Positions 63,595 through 64,000 of a stretch of 64,000 nucleotides of DNA are shown one piece after another. This DNA is from Thermoleophilia bacterium (GTDB taxonomy: Bacteria; Actinomycetota; Thermoleophilia; RBG-16-64-13). Every line of letters starts with the position of its first letter. Position 1 is the first letter of the stretch. Below the pieces are notes generated by a model. It was not told the origin of the DNA. It did not search any database and saw only the letters and a list, made by a program, of their open reading frames with translations. The translations under genes were made by a program, and so were the position numbers. Where the stretch lies: NCBI GenBank assembly GCA_027493445.1, contig JAOSKU010000001.1, positions 186,001-250,000 on the forward strand, given 5' to 3'.

Positions 63595-64000
63595 CTGCTG
63601 CTTGGCGCACACCCGAGCAGGACGCCATCCTCCAGAGCCGGGCGCCGGTGGTCTTCGTGGCCGCCGGGGCGGGAACCGGGAAGACCTCGGTTCTGGTTGA
63701 CCGTTATCTGCAGGCGCTTCTCGACGACAGAGTGCCCATGCAGGACCTGCTCACCGTGACCTTCACCAGAAAGGCCGCCGGGGAGATGCGCGACCGTATT
63801 CGGCATGCTCTGCTCGAGAGGGGCCATCGGGGGTTCGCGTGGGCTCTCGACGACGCCCCCATAGGCACCATTCATAGCCTGTGCGGGCGCATAGTGCGGT
63901 CGTCACCGGTCGACGCCGGTGTAGACCCAAGTTTCGCGGTGCTCGACGAGGACCGCGCGCGGATCGTTCAGATCGAGGCCATGGATGCCGTCTGGGAGGA
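63591..64000 (+). CDS. addA: AddA/UvrD-family helicase, 3' partial
   Basis: The first 136 residues are in the window. They include the Q motif region WRTPEQDAILQSRAPVVFVAAGAG, Walker A AAGAGTGKTSVLVDRY and the UvrD motif Ia LTVTFTRKAAGEMRDRI, then GTIHSLCGRIVR. This is the AddA helicase-nuclease subunit by context. ATG 63591 overlaps the addB stop as ATGA. The frame is open to the window edge. Confidence 0.92.
   Translation, partial: MTAAWRTPEQDAILQSRAPVVFVAAGAGTGKTSVLVDRYLQALLDDRVPMQDLLTVTFTRKAAGEMRDRIRHALLERGHRGFAWALDDAPIGTIHSLCGRIVRSSPVDAGVDPSFAVLDEDRARIVQIEAMDAVWE

Overview
The window is a strongly GC-rich, gene-dense bacterial chromosome segment. Its gene content and signals suggest a deep-branching member of the Actinobacteriota, such as a Thermoleophilia- or Coriobacteriia-like lineage: futalosine-type menaquinone genes (mqnB, mqnD), PafBC-type WYL regulators beside AddAB, HrcA, frequent GTG/TTG starts, and many genes whose -10 box lies 6-9 bases before the start codon (leaderless style). 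Rubrerythrin, PilT and ComEA/ComEC fit an environmental, possibly low-oxygen, transformable organism. The phylum is an inference from gene content, not from a marker-gene search.

Layout. 1-5.1 kb: end of a 2-oxoacid dehydrogenase E2 gene, mqnB, mqnD and an ABC-F ATPase. 5.3-13.8 kb: a secreted coiled-coil M23 peptidase facing an ABC ATPase, a YqjF-like protein, YajQ, two alpha/beta hydrolases, a thioesterase, a large DEAD-box helicase and rubrerythrin. 14.1-19.0 kb: comEA-comEC-holA and, in reverse, rpsT. 19.1-31.5 kb: an accessory block splitting the usual rpsT-lepA neighbourhood: murJ, an ammonia-lyase relative without its cofactor-forming triad, a STAS protein, a lipoprotein, an LCP protein, two hybrid histidine kinases, a B3/B4 protein, a small HTH protein, a MITE-like element and OsmC. 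31.7-41.1 kb: lepA-hemW-hrcA-dnaJ-prmA-rnr-smpB-ssrA, without grpE and dnaK between hrcA and dnaJ. 41.3-50.9 kb: an NDP-forming acyl-CoA synthetase, a GyrI-like protein, MidA-like methyltransferase, GNAT acetyltransferase, aspartase/fumarase family lyase and a GAF/SpoIIE phosphatase. 50.9-57.8 kb: CapA-like protein, amidase, NlpC/P60 hydrolase, deacetylase-family protein, PilT, a Cys-rich protein and a RAM-domain protein. 58-64 kb: a holin-like membrane protein with pafC and pafB on the minus strand, facing addB-addA.

Two patterns run through the window. First, at least fourteen genes are broken in the given sequence by one-base indels, nearly all a G lost from a G run. Restoring one base recovers a family-typical protein each time, so these look like sequencing errors and I describe the genes as intact. 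Second, a CTAG-flanked intergenic repeat family recurs. One 336-base copy has 13-base terminal inverted repeats and behaves like a MITE.

Functionally, most genes are housekeeping: translation rescue (smpB-ssrA-rnr), elongation control (lepA), protein quality control (hrcA, dnaJ), envelope growth (murJ, LCP protein, peptidases), DNA uptake and repair (comEA/EC, holA, addAB, pafBC). Signalling genes (STAS, GAF-SpoIIE, two hybrid kinases) form the accessory layer.
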